64,000 nucleotides of DNA. It comes from Bacteroidota bacterium (GTDB lineage: Bacteria > Bacteroidota > Bacteroidia > B-17B0 > Aurantibacillaceae). Within the stretch, counting starts at the first letter, position 1. The number at the start of each line of letters is the position of its first letter. Of this stretch, positions 1 through 9,896 are shown in pieces. Made by a program: the position numbers and the translations under genes. The DNA lies in NCBI GenBank assembly GCA_021156365.1, contig JAJNDK010000016.1, positions 1 to 64,000 of the forward strand. Direction: 5' to 3'. The notes under the pieces were generated by a model. It was not told the DNA's origin and ran no database searches. It worked only from the letters and a program-made list of their open reading frames with translations.

Positions 1-971
1 TCAATGATGACGGATTCGAGTGGTTCGGTGGAACTGTAAACGCAAAAAACATCATCTCTTACCGTAACCTCGATGACGATTTCGATACAGATTTCGGTTT
101 CCGTGGACATATTCAGTTCGGTCTGATCGTAAGAGATCCGAACATTGCTGATCAGTCTGCAACTTCTACTTCTGAAGGTTTTGAGTCGGATAACGATGCT
201 ACAGGAACTGAGAACGGTCCTCATACTACTCCGGTTTTCTCTAACGTAACCGCTATCGGACCTTATCGTGGAAGTACTTCAAACCCTATCGACGCTAAAT
301 TCCGTCGTGCACTGCGTATCAGAAGAAACAGCCAATGCTCTGTATTCAACTCCATCTTCACTGATTTCCCTACAGGTCTTCACGTAGACGGTTCTGCCTC
401 TGTAGATAATGCTTTAATATTAGACAGTCTGCGTTTTGAGCACAATATGTTTGCAGGAATGGGCGCAGGTAAAAACCTTGACGTTACTTCTACAGCACCT
501 GTAAGAACATGGTTCGGCGCACATAACAATGATACAACTTCTGCAGCTACTGCAGCTACTATCATCGTTGCACCTTACAACTTCACAGCAGCTGATTACC
601 GTCTGACTGTTGGATCTGCAGCTTCTACAGGTGCTGATTTCTCCGACACTTATACAGAGATGAGCTGCGGTGCGATCGGTATCAAAGAAAACAACACTTC
701 ATACTCTGCTATCAGCACAGTGAAATTGTATCCAAATCCTGCTGCTGCAAATGTAAGCATGGATATTGAGCTGGCTACAGAAGAAACAGTAAGCGTTTCT
801 GTGTACGACATCACCGGTAAACTGGTGGCTGTGGTTGCAGAGAACACAAGACTGAATACAGGAACAACTACTATCCAGATACCAGCTGCTGAGCTGAGCA
901 ATGGAATGTACTTTGTAACTGTATCTACAGGCAAATATGTACAAACTCAAAAACTGATCATCAACAAGTAA
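1..971 (+). CDS. Secreted protein with T9SS type A sorting domain (5' truncated)
   Basis: The reading frame is open from base 3, so the gene begins left of the window and about 322 C-terminal residues are visible. The first part contains an NDDGFEWFGGTVNAK motif and Asp/Asn-rich turns, a pattern I associate with large repetitive or beta-helical secreted proteins of Bacteroidota. The last 80 or so residues (from about base 714) form a classic sorting domain: a YPNPAAAN motif, a VYDITGKL strand, a GMYFVTV strand and a lysine-rich end. Such proteins are exported by Sec, cross the outer membrane through the type IX secretion system and are usually anchored or released at the surface. The substrate or role of the main domain is not recognisable. 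A strong hairpin terminator follows the stop codon. Confidence 0.85.
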   Translation, partial: NDDGFEWFGGTVNAKNIISYRNLDDDFDTDFGFRGHIQFGLIVRDPNIADQSATSTSEGFESDNDATGTENGPHTTPVFSNVTAIGPYRGSTSNPIDAKFRRALRIRRNSQCSVFNSIFTDFPTGLHVDGSASVDNALILDSLRFEHNMFAGMGAGKNLDVTSTAPVRTWFGAHNNDTTSAATAATIIVAPYNFTAADYRLTVGSAASTGADFSDTYTEMSCGAIGIKENNTSYSAISTVKLYPNPAAANVSMDIELATEETVSVSVYDITGKLVAVVAENTRLNTGTTTIQIPAAELSNGMYFVTVSTGKYVQTQKLIINK

Positions 972-978
972 TAAGAAC

Positions 979-1011
979 AGCCCCGGTGCATTCGTATCGG
1001 GGCTTTCTTTT
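979..1011 (+). terminator. Rho-independent terminator
   Basis: A seven-base stem AGCCCCG / CGGGGCT (979-985 with 998-1004) is followed by a T-rich run. It lies 8 bases after the stop codon of the T9SS protein and separates it from the response regulator. Confidence 0.85.
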
Positions 1012-1062
1012 AAAACATAAGGTTAACATAAAATTAATTAAATGTTGAATTATTCTTACTAA

Positions 1063-1734
1063 ATGAAATCATCCTCCATACTGATCTGCGACAAAGACGT
1101 TTATGAGCTAATCACACTGAAAGACCAGCTTGGTGAATTGGGTTTTAATGTTATTACTGCTGTTTCAAAAAAAGAACTGTTCGAATTCCTCGGACGCTAC
1201 AAAATTGAAGTGCTGCTGATGGATCTCAACCTCGACGATTCTGACGCCATTGTTCTTTGCCAGGAGATCCGTTCCAAAAAAGAGATCCAACAACCCTACA
1301 TCATTATCTACAGCGATAAGAACGAGGATTATATCCAGATCACCTCTTTCAACTCCGGAGCTGATGATTTTCTGATCAAACCCCTGAAGCCTATTATCAT
1401 TTCCGCAAGGATAAAGGCCATGCTGCGCAGATCCCAAAAAGCAGCCGCTGAGAACATGATGCCCCGAAAAGGGATCATTATCGACAAAGAAAGTTACAAG
1501 ATCATCAAGAACAACGAAATGCTGGCCCTGCCCCGCAAAGAATTTGAAATGCTTAACCTGCTGTTCTCCAACCCGAATAAAGTATTCAGCAGGACCGAAA
1601 TAGCCTCAGAAGTGTGGAAGGACGAAAGCGTTGCCAAACAGCGTACGATCGACATTCACATTCGAAATATCCGAAAACTACTTGGTTATGAGGTCATTAA
1701 AACCGTAAAAGGGATCGGGTACTGCATCAATTGA
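1063..1734 (+). CDS. OmpR/PhoB-family response regulator
   Basis: This 223-residue DNA-binding response regulator has an N-terminal receiver domain (about 1-120) and a C-terminal winged helix (about 128-222). In the receiver the acidic pair falls at D10/D12, the likely phospho-acceptor is D54 in the LLMDLNL strand, the switch Ser is S84, and the conserved Lys is K106 in LIKP. The C-terminal part shows the family pattern LPRKEFEMLNLL, RTIDIHIRNIRKLL and VKGIGYCI. No histidine kinase is encoded nearby, so it is an orphan in this window and its partner and regulon cannot be inferred. It has its own transcription unit, with a terminator upstream and about 130 AT-rich bases downstream before the next gene. 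Confidence 0.9.
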   Translation: MKSSSILICDKDVYELITLKDQLGELGFNVITAVSKKELFEFLGRYKIEVLLMDLNLDDSDAIVLCQEIRSKKEIQQPYIIIYSDKNEDYIQITSFNSGADDFLIKPLKPIIISARIKAMLRRSQKAAAENMMPRKGIIIDKESYKIIKNNEMLALPRKEFEMLNLLFSNPNKVFSRTEIASEVWKDESVAKQRTIDIHIRNIRKLLGYEVIKTVKGIGYCIN

Positions 1735-1864
1735 TATGTTATTTTCACAAAATCCGGACTGCTCTCCTTACAGCAAATCAATCAATTAAAAATCAACAAA
1801 TTAGTTTCCATACATTTGTTGATAATTTGATTTTTGGTTGTATTTTTGCTGTATCTGATAATAT

Positions 1865-2305
1865 ATGTTGAATCTTAGGTTTTTTGTTGGCTGGATCATT
1901 TGCGCTATTACGATGTATGCCGCATTTTATATGTGGCACGGTGTTCTTTCTACCGATTTTTACCGGATCCAATATCCCAAATCGATCTTTCTCGTACTTG
2001 CCGGCATTGTTTATTTAGCTGTTTCCTTTATCCTCTACAAAATATACGAATTCAAATTCTGGAACAAATTCACGCATAATCTCTTCCTGAAGGGACTCCT
2101 CTCCGGAACATTCCTCGGCTTTATCCTGTTCGCTATCACCACCGTTCTCGGAGTGGGCTTTTCGTCCGGTCTTTCCACTAAGATCCTTCTGTTCGATATG
2201 GTATGGCAGATGCTGGAGCAATCCATTGGCGGCATCATCATAGCCCTTGCTCATTTATTCATTTTTGTACCTGTTCCCGAAGAAGAAGATGTAAGAAACT
2301 TCTGA
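1865..2305 (+). CDS. Small four-TM membrane protein of unknown function
   Basis: This 146-residue protein is almost entirely hydrophobic. It has four predicted membrane segments (about 5-25, 38-58, 73-95 and 108-135) and a short acidic tail (PVPEEEDVRNF). I do not recognise a catalytic or binding motif. The layout of a MWHG sequence after the first helix followed by three more helices resembles small DUF membrane proteins, but I would not assign a family. It is followed after about 50 bases by the LysM protein, which appears to have its own promoter, so an operon is uncertain. Confidence 0.7.
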   Translation: MLNLRFFVGWIICAITMYAAFYMWHGVLSTDFYRIQYPKSIFLVLAGIVYLAVSFILYKIYEFKFWNKFTHNLFLKGLLSGTFLGFILFAITTVLGVGFSSGLSTKILLFDMVWQMLEQSIGGIIIALAHLFIFVPVPEEEDVRNF

Positions 2306-2330
2306 AAAAGTGCCTCTTCCATTTTGGAAT

Positions 2331-2338
2331 TATATTTG
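2331..2338 (+). promoter_or_regulatory. Bacteroidota -7 element (TATATTTG) for the LysM gene
   Basis: TATATTTG matches TAnnTTTG. It lies 16 bases upstream of the ATG at 2355 and inside the longer GTG reading frame that begins at 2310. This argues that 2355 is the real start. No good upstream TTTG is visible at the usual spacing. Confidence 0.5.
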
Positions 2339-2354
2339 TAGATTTACCGCCCGT

Positions 2355-4160
2355 ATGTATGTATTCAGAATAGCCAGCATCCTTTGTTTTACAGCACTTT
2401 ACCTTGCCGTGGTGCCCGCCTGCTCACAAACCGCAATCAGGTCGACCGTTGTTCAGACCATTAACGGAAAAAAATATTACATCCACAAAGTAGAAAAAGG
2501 ACAAAGTCTTTACGCTATCTCCAAGATCTACGAAACCGACCTGAATACAATAGTGATCGACAATCCCGATGCGATCGACGGCATTAAACCCGGACAGGAG
2601 CTGAAGATCCCTTTTGTGAAAGAACAGAATTCTTCAACAAGCCCTGCTGACTTCGAAAAATACCAGCTGCACAAAGTACTAAAGAACGAAACGGTTTACA
2701 GTATCTGCAAAAAATACAGCATCAGCGAAAAGACCTTCTACGAATGGAATCCCGAAGCAACAAGCGGCCTTCGTGAATTTCAATTAGTGAAAGTAGGCTT
2801 AAAACAAAATGAGCTTACGGTAGCCGAATCCTTTGAAAATTATACGGTAGAAAAAGGCGAAACCGTGTATGCCATTACCAAAAAATTCAATATCAATATT
2901 GATGATTTTTATAACCTGAACCCGGAAACACGCTCGGGCGTGAGTACAGGGCAGATCGTAAAGATCCGCAAAAAAAACAATGCTGTAACCGTTACAACCA
3001 CCACCACTACTACCACAAGTGTCGTACCCCTGGTGATGGATACGGTAATGAAGTCTAAAAAAGACGCGTACAAAATAGGTTTGTTCCTTCCTTTCGAATT
3101 CAACGAAACAGAGCAACTCAGCGCCGACCAGCTCATCAAGGAGAAAAAAGATTTTCCTGAGATGCAGACCATTGCAGTTGACTTTTACGAAGGTGTGAAA
3201 TACGCAATGGATTCGCTGCAGAACAAAGGAGCAAAATACTCCATTCAACTATTCGATACGCAGGATAAAGACTCCATGCAGGTAGATAAGCTGATAAAAC
3301 AACTGCCTTTTACGGATATCGATCTCATCATCGGGCCTATGTTCAATTCCACCTTCAAAGTGGTGTCGGAGAAAGCCCGCGAAAAGAATATTCCCATCGT
3401 TTCTCCCGTAACGCAGCAGAACAAAATCCTCTTCAACAATCCGTATTCCAGCAAAACCACACCTTCCAACATCACACTGCTGGAAGCGCTTGCCGAATTT
3501 GTAGCCGATTCGTTCCGCACCCAGAATATTGTGATCATCAACTCCGGGAAACCAAAAGAACAATCCTTTGTGAAAACATTTAAAACGCATTACAACGAAT
3601 ACCTTGCCCTCACCTACAACAATACAAAAGATACCGTGAACGAAGTGAAAGGCTACCCGCCCGCAAAAGCAGCATACACTTCTGCCAAAAAGAATTACTT
3701 CGTTATCCTGAGTGAAGATGAAGTGTTCCTTACCGATGTGCTTACCCAGCTGAATAGCTTTATTGACAAGAAAAAGGAGCTGAATGTGATCGGGATGAAA
3801 AAGTGGATCACGATCGACCATCTCGATCCGGAGTACCTGAATAAATTCAATTTCACATTCGCAGCAGCGAATTATGTATGTTATTCGAAGCCGGAAATAA
3901 GCCAGGCTGCAAAAGCATACCGGACAAAATATTATATCGATCCAAGCGATTTTTATTTCCAGGGGATCGATATCGGGCTCTACTACATGAATGCATTAAA
4001 AGAATACGGCCCCGATTTCTATAAAAAACTGGATGCAAACAAGAAAAAAGGCATAATCATGGATTTTAATTTTTTCAGACCATCCGAAACTACCGGCTTC
4101 GATAACAAGTCCATCCAGATCATCCGCTACAGCGATTATACCTTCAGTAAAGTAAATTAA
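2355..4160 (+). CDS. LysM-domain protein with periplasmic-binding (type 1) fold
   Basis: This 601-residue exported protein starts with a hydrophobic signal (MYVFRIASILCF...) ending near PACSQ, possibly a lipoprotein signal. It then has three LysM domains at roughly 40-86, 102-145 and 162-205, each with the pattern K(G/N)E/QxxYxIxKK(Y/F) and NP. A threonine-rich linker (eight Thr in a row) leads into a region from about residue 236 that resembles the ligand-binding fold of branched-chain amino-acid receptors (KIGLFLPFEF, LIIGPMFNS, IPIVSPVT). LysM binds peptidoglycan, so the protein probably sits in the periplasm on the cell wall. In related proteins the second fold may be structural rather than a transporter subunit, and no permease is nearby. 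A longer GTG start at 2310 exists, but it would place the promoter inside the gene. Confidence 0.85.
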   Translation: MYVFRIASILCFTALYLAVVPACSQTAIRSTVVQTINGKKYYIHKVEKGQSLYAISKIYETDLNTIVIDNPDAIDGIKPGQELKIPFVKEQNSSTSPADFEKYQLHKVLKNETVYSICKKYSISEKTFYEWNPEATSGLREFQLVKVGLKQNELTVAESFENYTVEKGETVYAITKKFNINIDDFYNLNPETRSGVSTGQIVKIRKKNNAVTVTTTTTTTTSVVPLVMDTVMKSKKDAYKIGLFLPFEFNETEQLSADQLIKEKKDFPEMQTIAVDFYEGVKYAMDSLQNKGAKYSIQLFDTQDKDSMQVDKLIKQLPFTDIDLIIGPMFNSTFKVVSEKAREKNIPIVSPVTQQNKILFNNPYSSKTTPSNITLLEALAEFVADSFRTQNIVIINSGKPKEQSFVKTFKTHYNEYLALTYNNTKDTVNEVKGYPPAKAAYTSAKKNYFVILSEDEVFLTDVLTQLNSFIDKKKELNVIGMKKWITIDHLDPEYLNKFNFTFAAANYVCYSKPEISQAAKAYRTKYYIDPSDFYFQGIDIGLYYMNALKEYGPDFYKKLDANKKKGIIMDFNFFRPSETTGFDNKSIQIIRYSDYTFSKVN

Positions 4161-4161
4161 T

Positions 4162-5079
4162 ATGTCATTTAAAGACGAAATTACGGGCTGGCTGATGCAA
4201 CTGCAGGATTCGATCTGCGCTTCACTGGAGCAGGCAGACGGAACATCCGTATTTACAGAAGACAAATGGACACGGGAAGAAGGTGGCGGAGGCAGAAGCC
4301 GGATCATAGCCGATGGAGCTGTTATTGAAAAAGGCGGTGTTGGTTTTTCAGCCGTGCATGGTCCCACTCCGGCATTCCTTACGAAAGAAGATGAACATGC
4401 TGTTTCATCCGGTATCAGCAGCGGTTCAACTTTTTTTGCCACCGGTGTTTCCATTGTTATCCATCCACAGAGTCCGATGGTGCCTATCATTCATATGAAC
4501 ATCCGCTATTTCGAAACCAGCGACGGAGTAAAATGGCTGGGCGGCGGCATCGATCTCACACCGCATTATGTGAGCCGGGAAGATGCGCGATTCTTTCATG
4601 AAGCATTAAAGAAAGTATGTGACAGCCATGATCCTGCTTACTATCCGAAATTCAAGACCTGGGCCGATGATTATTTTTACATCCCGCATCGTAAAGAAAC
4701 ACGCGGCATTGGCGGCATTTTCTTCGACCGCATTACATCCGGTGACCCGATTGTTTTTCAAAAACAGGTAGCTTTCTGGAAAGAGGTGGGCGAAACCTTT
4801 GTACCCGTTTATACCGAACTGATCCGCCGCAATAAAGAGAAAGTATTCGGAGAAAAAGAAAAGAACTGGCAGCTGTTACGCCGTGGGCGCTATGTGGAGT
4901 TTAACCTCGTTTATGACAAAGGCACCAAATTCGGGCTCGAAACCAATGGCCGCATCGAATCCATCCTCATGAGCCTTCCGAAATATGCTTCCTGGCAGTA
5001 CAACTTTATTCCGGAAGAAGGCTCTGAAGAAGCAAAAACGCTCCTACTGCTAAAAAAAGGACAGGACTTCCTGACATAA
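4162..5079 (+). CDS. hemF: Oxygen-dependent coproporphyrinogen III oxidase
   Basis: HemF catalyses the O2-dependent decarboxylation of coproporphyrinogen III to protoporphyrinogen IX in heme synthesis, in the cytoplasm. The 305-residue length is normal. Family signatures are clear: HMNIRYFE, GGGIDLTPHYV, the KTWADDYFYIPHR and ETRGIGGIFFD stretch, and RGRYVEFNLVYDKGTKFGL near the C-terminus. The ATG lies 1 base after the stop codon of the LysM gene, so the two are probably co-transcribed, although no functional link is obvious. The next gene downstream is separated by a riboswitch region with its own promoter. The enzyme requires molecular oxygen, consistent with an aerobic or microaerobic lifestyle. 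Confidence 0.97.
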   Translation: MSFKDEITGWLMQLQDSICASLEQADGTSVFTEDKWTREEGGGGRSRIIADGAVIEKGGVGFSAVHGPTPAFLTKEDEHAVSSGISSGSTFFATGVSIVIHPQSPMVPIIHMNIRYFETSDGVKWLGGGIDLTPHYVSREDARFFHEALKKVCDSHDPAYYPKFKTWADDYFYIPHRKETRGIGGIFFDRITSGDPIVFQKQVAFWKEVGETFVPVYTELIRRNKEKVFGEKEKNWQLLRRGRYVEFNLVYDKGTKFGLETNGRIESILMSLPKYASWQYNFIPEEGSEEAKTLLLLKKGQDFLT

Positions 5080-5098
5080 ACCTGCTGAAAACTTGATT

Positions 5099-5127
5099 TT
5101 TGCCAATCGGTAAAATCACTATATTTG
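5099..5127 (+). promoter_or_regulatory. Promoter for the SAM riboswitch-metH operon
   Basis: TTTG at 5099-5102 and TATATTTG at 5120-5127 (17 bases apart) fit the Bacteroidota TTTG / TAnnTTTG promoter. The predicted transcript would begin near 5135, just before the riboswitch P1 stem. Confidence 0.7.
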
Positions 5128-5146
5128 TATCATCGTTCTTTACAGT

Positions 5147-5311
5147 ACTTATTACGAAAGGTGGAGGGACACGCCCTGAGAAACCTTACCAACCCAGACT
5201 TTCAATGCTCATTCCGGCAGTACGTTCCAACCCGGAACGCAAAACCCGAAACACGCAATTAAAGCTGAAGGTGGGAAATCGTGATTCTGATTCGTCAGGA
5301 TACAAATAAGT
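5147..5311 (+). promoter_or_regulatory. SAM-I (S-box) riboswitch aptamer
   Basis: The P1 helix is formed by ACTTATT (5147-5153) and AATAAGT (5305-5311), a perfect seven-base pairing. After the 5' arm comes the S-box core: GGTGGAGGGAC, then GCCC, GAAACC and CCAACCC. The 3' part carries the other conserved strand, AAGGTGGGAAAT, around 5268-5280. The region between has GTTCC / GGAAC arms that can form an extended P3. The SAM-I family binds S-adenosylmethionine and turns off methionine genes, which fits the downstream metH. An intrinsic terminator stands between the aptamer and the first gene, so control is probably by premature termination. I judged this by motif order and pairing, not by a covariance model. 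Confidence 0.88.
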
Positions 5312-5353
5312 CGGAAATAGTAGTTAATTTAATTCATTTTATAAATAATTGCT

Positions 5354-5383
5354 CCCTTCCGCTCGCGTGTGAAGGGTTTTTTT
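5354..5383 (+). terminator. Riboswitch-controlled terminator abutting the start codon
   Basis: CCCTTC (5354-5359) pairs with GAAGGG (5371-5376), followed by seven T residues (5377-5383) that touch the ATG at 5384. It is the expression-platform candidate for the SAM-I aptamer. The spacing leaves no room for a conventional ribosome-binding site, as is common in Bacteroidota. Confidence 0.8.
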
Positions 5384-6160
5384 ATGACTGAAAATTCAGA
5401 AAACAGGTTTGCCGACCGCGTAGACAACTATGTGAAATACCGCCCCTCCTATCCGCAGGAGGTGGTAGATCTCTTATTGCAGAAAAACTACATTGGCAGG
5501 CAGGCAGTGATCGCCGATATCGGATCCGGCACCGGAATTTCCGCCAAGCTGTTTTTACAAAACGGTTTTACTGTTATCGGTGTAGAGCCGAATGAGCCGA
5601 TGCGTGGTGCCGCCGAACGTCTTTTGGAAAAAGAGCTCGCAGAAAAAAAATTCATTTCACTGAACGGCACAGCAGAACATACGGGTATTCAAAATGCTTC
5701 GGTCGACCTGGTTATTGCCGCCCAGGCTTTTCATTGGTTCGAACAGGACAAATTTAAAGCGGAATGTAAGCGGATCCTAAAACCGGGCGGGCATGTTGCT
5801 TTGATATGGAACGACCGGAGAACAGGTACTACCGATTTTCTGAAGCTATACGAAGAGTTCCTGCAGATGTTTGCCATTGATTATGCAAAAGTGAACCACA
5901 AGAACGTACAGGATAAAAAAGTGTTTGATCATTTTTTCGGAGAGAATGCGTATACCGAATACACCATTGAATCCTGGCAGGATCTTGATCTCACAGGGCT
6001 TCGGGGAAGAGTGCTTTCCTCCAGCTACATGCCCAATACCGGGCATTCAGAGTACGATCACATGATGTATGTGCTGAGAAAGATCTACCAGCGCTACCAG
6101 GAAAACAACAAAGTCCGTTTGGAATACGACACACGGATCTATATAGGAACAATCAAGTAA
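5384..6160 (+). CDS. Class I SAM-dependent methyltransferase
   Basis: This 258-residue cytoplasmic methyltransferase has a Rossmann-like SAM fold. Motif I is [15 protein letters not shown], the acidic end of strand 2 is [10 protein letters not shown], and motif post-I to IV is [14 protein letters not shown], followed by [14 protein letters not shown]. The N-terminus [16 protein letters not shown] is typical of the Methyltransf_11/25-type enzymes whose substrates are mostly unknown. It is the first gene after the SAM riboswitch, 17 bases before metH, and is therefore predicted to be repressed by SAM. That link suggests a role in methionine or one-carbon metabolism, but the substrate cannot be read from sequence. 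An upstream GTG (5369) lies within the terminator hairpin and was rejected as the start. Confidence 0.88.
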   Translation: MTENSENRFADRVDNYVKYRPSYPQEVVDLLLQKNYIGRQAVIADIGSGTGISAKLFLQNGFTVIGVEPNEPMRGAAERLLEKELAEKKFISLNGTAEHTGIQNASVDLVIAAQAFHWFEQDKFKAECKRILKPGGHVALIWNDRRTGTTDFLKLYEEFLQMFAIDYAKVNHKNVQDKKVFDHFFGENAYTEYTIESWQDLDLTGLRGRVLSSSYMPNTGHSEYDHMMYVLRKIYQRYQENNKVRLEYDTRIYIGTIK

Positions 6161-6177
6161 AGAGAAACAGAAAGTAT

Positions 6178-9100
6178 ATGGGCAAAATACAGGAAGAATT
6201 AGAAAAAAGAATATTAGTGATCGATGGCGCCATGGGCTCACTCATTCAGCAATACAAGCTGACGGAGGAGGACTTCAGAGGCGAGCGCTTCAAAGATTTT
6301 CACAAGGATGTGAAGGGCAATAATGATCTGCTTTGCATCACACGTCCGGATGTGATCGAAGAGATCCACAAACAATACCTCGAAGCCGGTGCTGATATAT
6401 TGGAAACAAACAGCTTCAGCAGCACCCGTATTTCCATGGCCGATTACGATATGCAGGATATTTGTTACGAACTCAACCTCGCTGCCGCAAAAGTAGCCCG
6501 GAAAGCGGCAGATGAATACACTGCAAAAACTCCTGAGAAACCACGCTTTGTAGCCGGTGCAATGGGCCCTACTACCAAATTATTATCCATGTCGCCGGAT
6601 GTGAACAACCCGGGCTTCCGTGCCATGAGCTACGATGAGCTGGTGGCTTCGTACAAAGAACAGGTAGAAGGCCTCGTTGACGGTGGTGTTGACTTATTAT
6701 TATTTGAAACGATTACGGATACGCTGAATTCCAAAGCAGGTTTGTTCGCTGCACAGAAAGTATTCGAAGAAAAGGGGATCGATCTTCCGATCATGATCTC
6801 AGGAACCATTACCGATGCCAGCGGAAGAACCCTGTCCGGGCAAACTACCGAGGCTTTTCTGAATTCCGTTTCGCATGTGAATTTATTGAGCATCGGGCTG
6901 AACTGTGCCCTCGGAGCCAAAGATATGCGCCCATACCTTGAAGAACTTTCCAATAAAGCACCGTTTTATGTAAGCGCTTACCCGAACGCCGGCTTACCAA
7001 ATCAATTTGGTGAGTACGATCAGGATGCACACGAAATGGGGCACCAGATCGAAGATTTCTTAAAGGCGGGGTTCTTAAATATTGTTGGAGGCTGCTGCGG
7101 AACAACACCTGCTCATATCCGACGGATTGCGGAATTAGCCGCTAAAAGCAAACCCCGTAAAAAAGCAAAACCGGATACACTGATGCATTTGAGCGGACTG
7201 GAACCTTATACACTGACACCTGAAAGTAATTTCCTGAATGTCGGGGAACGTACAAATGTTACCGGCTCTAAAAAATTCCTGCGCCTCATCAAGGAAGGAA
7301 ATTTTGAAGAAGCCCTGACCATTGCCAAAGATCAGGTAGACGGAGGCGCACAGGTGATCGATGTGAACATGGACGAAGGAATGCTGGATAGTGAGCAGGC
7401 GATGACCCTGTTCCTGAACTTAATTGCTTCCGAGCCGGATATCTGCCGTGTTCCGATCATGATCGACTCTTCCAAATGGACAGTGATCGAAGCCGGTTTA
7501 AAATGTGTGCAGGGAAAAGCCATCGTGAATTCTATCTCGCTGAAAGAAGGTGAAGAAAAATTTATCGAACAGGCGCAGAAAATAAAACAATACGGAGCTG
7601 CTGTAATTGTGATGGCTTTTGATGAAGTGGGCCAGGCCGATACCTACGAACGAAGAATAGAGATCTGCAAGCGCGCATACGATGTACTGGTAAACCAGGT
7701 TCATTTTCCTCCGCAGGATATTATTTTCGATCCCAATATTTTCCCGGTGGCAACAGGTATGGAAGAGCATCGCCTGAATGCACTTGATTTTTTCAATGCC
7801 ACCAAATGGATCAAAGAAAATCTTCCCTATGCAAAAGTAAGTGGTGGAGTCAGCAACGTTTCTTTTTCCTTCAGAGGAAATGATCATGTAAGGGAAGCGA
7901 TCCACTCTGCATTTTTATTCCATGCCATTAAGAACGGTATGGACATGGGAATTGTGAACCCTTCGCAGTTGGTGATCTATGATGATATCGACAAAACACT
8001 CCTCGAATTAGTGGAAGACGTATTGCTTAACCGCCGGGATGATGCTACGGAACGCCTGGTAGAGCACGCCGAATCGCTGAAAGGCATAGTAAAAGAAAAG
8101 ACCGACAAAGATGAAGAATGGCGAAAAGGCACAGTGGAACAGCGTTTGAGCTATGCACTTGTGAAAGGACTGGTTGAGCATATTGATGCAGACACAGAAG
8201 AAGCCCGCGTAAAATTAGGCCGGCCCCTGCACGTAATAGAAGGGCCTTTAATGGACGGAATGAATGTGGTTGGGGATCTGTTCGGAAGCGGTAAAATGTT
8301 CCTGCCACAGGTGGTAAAGAGCGCGCGGGTAATGAAAAAAGCCGTTGCCTACCTCGAACCGTATCTGCAGGCCGAAAAAGAATCGAACCGCCTGGCCGGA
8401 ATTGTAGGAAACGGAAGAAGCAATGCCGGAAAGATCCTGATGGCCACCGTAAAAGGAGATGTGCACGATATCGGAAAAAACATTGTAGGCGTGGTATTGG
8501 CCTGCAACAATTACGAGATCGTTGACCTGGGTGTAATGGTTTCCTGTGATAAAATTTTGGAGGAAGCAAAAAAACACAATGTGGATGTAATTGGTCTGAG
8601 CGGACTGATCACGCCATCGCTGGACGAAATGGTGCACGTGGCAAAAGAAATGGAACGGCTGAATTTTAAAACTCCTCTGCTGATCGGTGGAGCCACTACT
8701 TCCAAAGTGCATACCGCTGTGAAGATCGCACAGAACTATTCGGGTCCTGTTGTACATGTAAACGATGCCAGTAAATCGGTACCGGTTGCAGGCAGCCTGA
8801 TCTCGGATGAATTACGCGGTGCATTTATGGACGAGGTGAACAAAGATTATGAACGCGTCCGGGAGCAGAACAAAAATGCACAGGCACAGAATAAGTTCAT
8901 TCCACTGGCAGAAGCACGCAGCAATAAGTTCCCGATCGACTGGAGCAAAGAAGAAATAAACAAACCGGGCTTCACCGGAACGAAAGTATATACATCTTAC
9001 GACCTGTCGGAGATTGCCGAATACATTGACTGGACGCCGTTCTTTCACAGCTGGGAAATGAAAGGCTCCTACCCGAAGATCCTCACGGATAAAGAACGCG

Positions 9101-9864
9101 GGACGGAAGCAAGCAAATTATTTGCAGATGCACAAAAAATGCTGAAGCAGATCATCGCTGAAAAATGGCTGGGTGCAAATGCCATTATCGGGATCTGGCC
9201 GGCCAATACGGTGAATGACGACGACATGGAAGTGTACGATGAAAAAGGGAACACCATAGCCGTCTTCCATGCGATCCGCCAGCAAACGAAGAAACCGCAG
9301 GGACAACACAACATAGCGCTGTCGGATTTTATAAAGCCGAAAGGAGCGGAAACTGATTATATCGGAGCTTTTGCACTAACTGCAGGTATTGGTATTGATG
9401 AGCATGTAGCACGTTTTGAAAAAGACCATGACGATTACAGCTCCATTATGCTGAAAGCGATTGCCGATCGTCTGGCAGAAGCATTTGCAGAATTACTGCA
9501 CAAAAAAGTACGTAAAGAGATCTGGGGATATGCAAAAAACGAGCAGCTCTCCAACGATGACCTGATAAAAGAAGAATATGCAGGGATCAGGCCGGCACCA
9601 GGTTATCCTGCCCAGCCCGATCATACCGAGAAGCTAACGATCTGGAAGCTGATGGATGTGGAAAAGCAAACCGGTATTATACTCACCGAAAGCCTGGCCA
9701 TGGTTCCTACGGCAGCTGTAAGCGGACTGTATTTTGCCAGCAAACACTCCCAGTACTTTGGTCTTGGTAAGATCACGAAAGAACAGGTGGAAGATTACGC
9801 GAACCGTAAAAACATGCCTTTGAAAGATATTGAAAGATGGCTGGGCCCTATTCTGAATTATTAG
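6178..9864 (+). CDS. metH: Cobalamin-dependent methionine synthase
   Basis: MetH transfers the methyl group of 5-methyltetrahydrofolate to homocysteine through methylcobalamin. The 1228-residue protein has the complete domain order: homocysteine-binding barrel (about 1-330) with zinc ligands C243, C306 and C307 ([15 protein letters not shown]); pterin-binding barrel (about 350-620); four-helix cap and B12 domain with DVHDIGKN, where H763 is the lower cobalt ligand; and the C-terminal reactivation domain (about 900-1228) with the SAM-binding [12 protein letters not shown] stretch. It is the second gene of the riboswitch-controlled operon. No metF (methylenetetrahydrofolate reductase) follows, although the two are often linked. 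It implies that the cell makes or imports cobalamin. Confidence 0.98.
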   Translation: MGKIQEELEKRILVIDGAMGSLIQQYKLTEEDFRGERFKDFHKDVKGNNDLLCITRPDVIEEIHKQYLEAGADILETNSFSSTRISMADYDMQDICYELNLAAAKVARKAADEYTAKTPEKPRFVAGAMGPTTKLLSMSPDVNNPGFRAMSYDELVASYKEQVEGLVDGGVDLLLFETITDTLNSKAGLFAAQKVFEEKGIDLPIMISGTITDASGRTLSGQTTEAFLNSVSHVNLLSIGLNCALGAKDMRPYLEELSNKAPFYVSAYPNAGLPNQFGEYDQDAHEMGHQIEDFLKAGFLNIVGGCCGTTPAHIRRIAELAAKSKPRKKAKPDTLMHLSGLEPYTLTPESNFLNVGERTNVTGSKKFLRLIKEGNFEEALTIAKDQVDGGAQVIDVNMDEGMLDSEQAMTLFLNLIASEPDICRVPIMIDSSKWTVIEAGLKCVQGKAIVNSISLKEGEEKFIEQAQKIKQYGAAVIVMAFDEVGQADTYERRIEICKRAYDVLVNQVHFPPQDIIFDPNIFPVATGMEEHRLNALDFFNATKWIKENLPYAKVSGGVSNVSFSFRGNDHVREAIHSAFLFHAIKNGMDMGIVNPSQLVIYDDIDKTLLELVEDVLLNRRDDATERLVEHAESLKGIVKEKTDKDEEWRKGTVEQRLSYALVKGLVEHIDADTEEARVKLGRPLHVIEGPLMDGMNVVGDLFGSGKMFLPQVVKSARVMKKAVAYLEPYLQAEKESNRLAGIVGNGRSNAGKILMATVKGDVHDIGKNIVGVVLACNNYEIVDLGVMVSCDKILEEAKKHNVDVIGLSGLITPSLDEMVHVAKEMERLNFKTPLLIGGATTSKVHTAVKIAQNYSGPVVHVNDASKSVPVAGSLISDELRGAFMDEVNKDYERVREQNKNAQAQNKFIPLAEARSNKFPIDWSKEEINKPGFTGTKVYTSYDLSEIAEYIDWTPFFHSWEMKGSYPKILTDKERGTEASKLFADAQKMLKQIIAEKWLGANAIIGIWPANTVNDDDMEVYDEKGNTIAVFHAIRQQTKKPQGQHNIALSDFIKPKGAETDYIGAFALTAGIGIDEHVARFEKDHDDYSSIMLKAIADRLAEAFAELLHKKVRKEIWGYAKNEQLSNDDLIKEEYAGIRPAPGYPAQPDHTEKLTIWKLMDVEKQTGIILTESLAMVPTAAVSGLYFASKHSQYFGLGKITKEQVEDYANRKNMPLKDIERWLGPILNY

Positions 9865-9865
9865 C

Positions 9866-9873
9866 TATTTTTG
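9866..9873 (+). promoter_or_regulatory. Possible -7 element after metH
   Basis: TATTTTTG fits TAnnTTTG and lies 23 bases upstream of the next ATG (9897). It suggests the small gene can be transcribed independently of the riboswitch operon. No clear upstream TTTG was seen at 19 bases. Confidence 0.4.
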
Positions 9874-9896
9874 ATATATATTCTTTGTAGCTGCTC

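Noticed and set aside
2310-2354. GTG start giving 15 extra residues on the LysM protein
   Set aside because: It would include the -7 promoter element, and the signal peptide begins at the later ATG.
5100-5309. A 69-residue reading frame before the methyltransferase gene
   Set aside because: It lies wholly over the promoter and SAM-I riboswitch and has no protein-like conservation signals; the RNA explanation is stronger.
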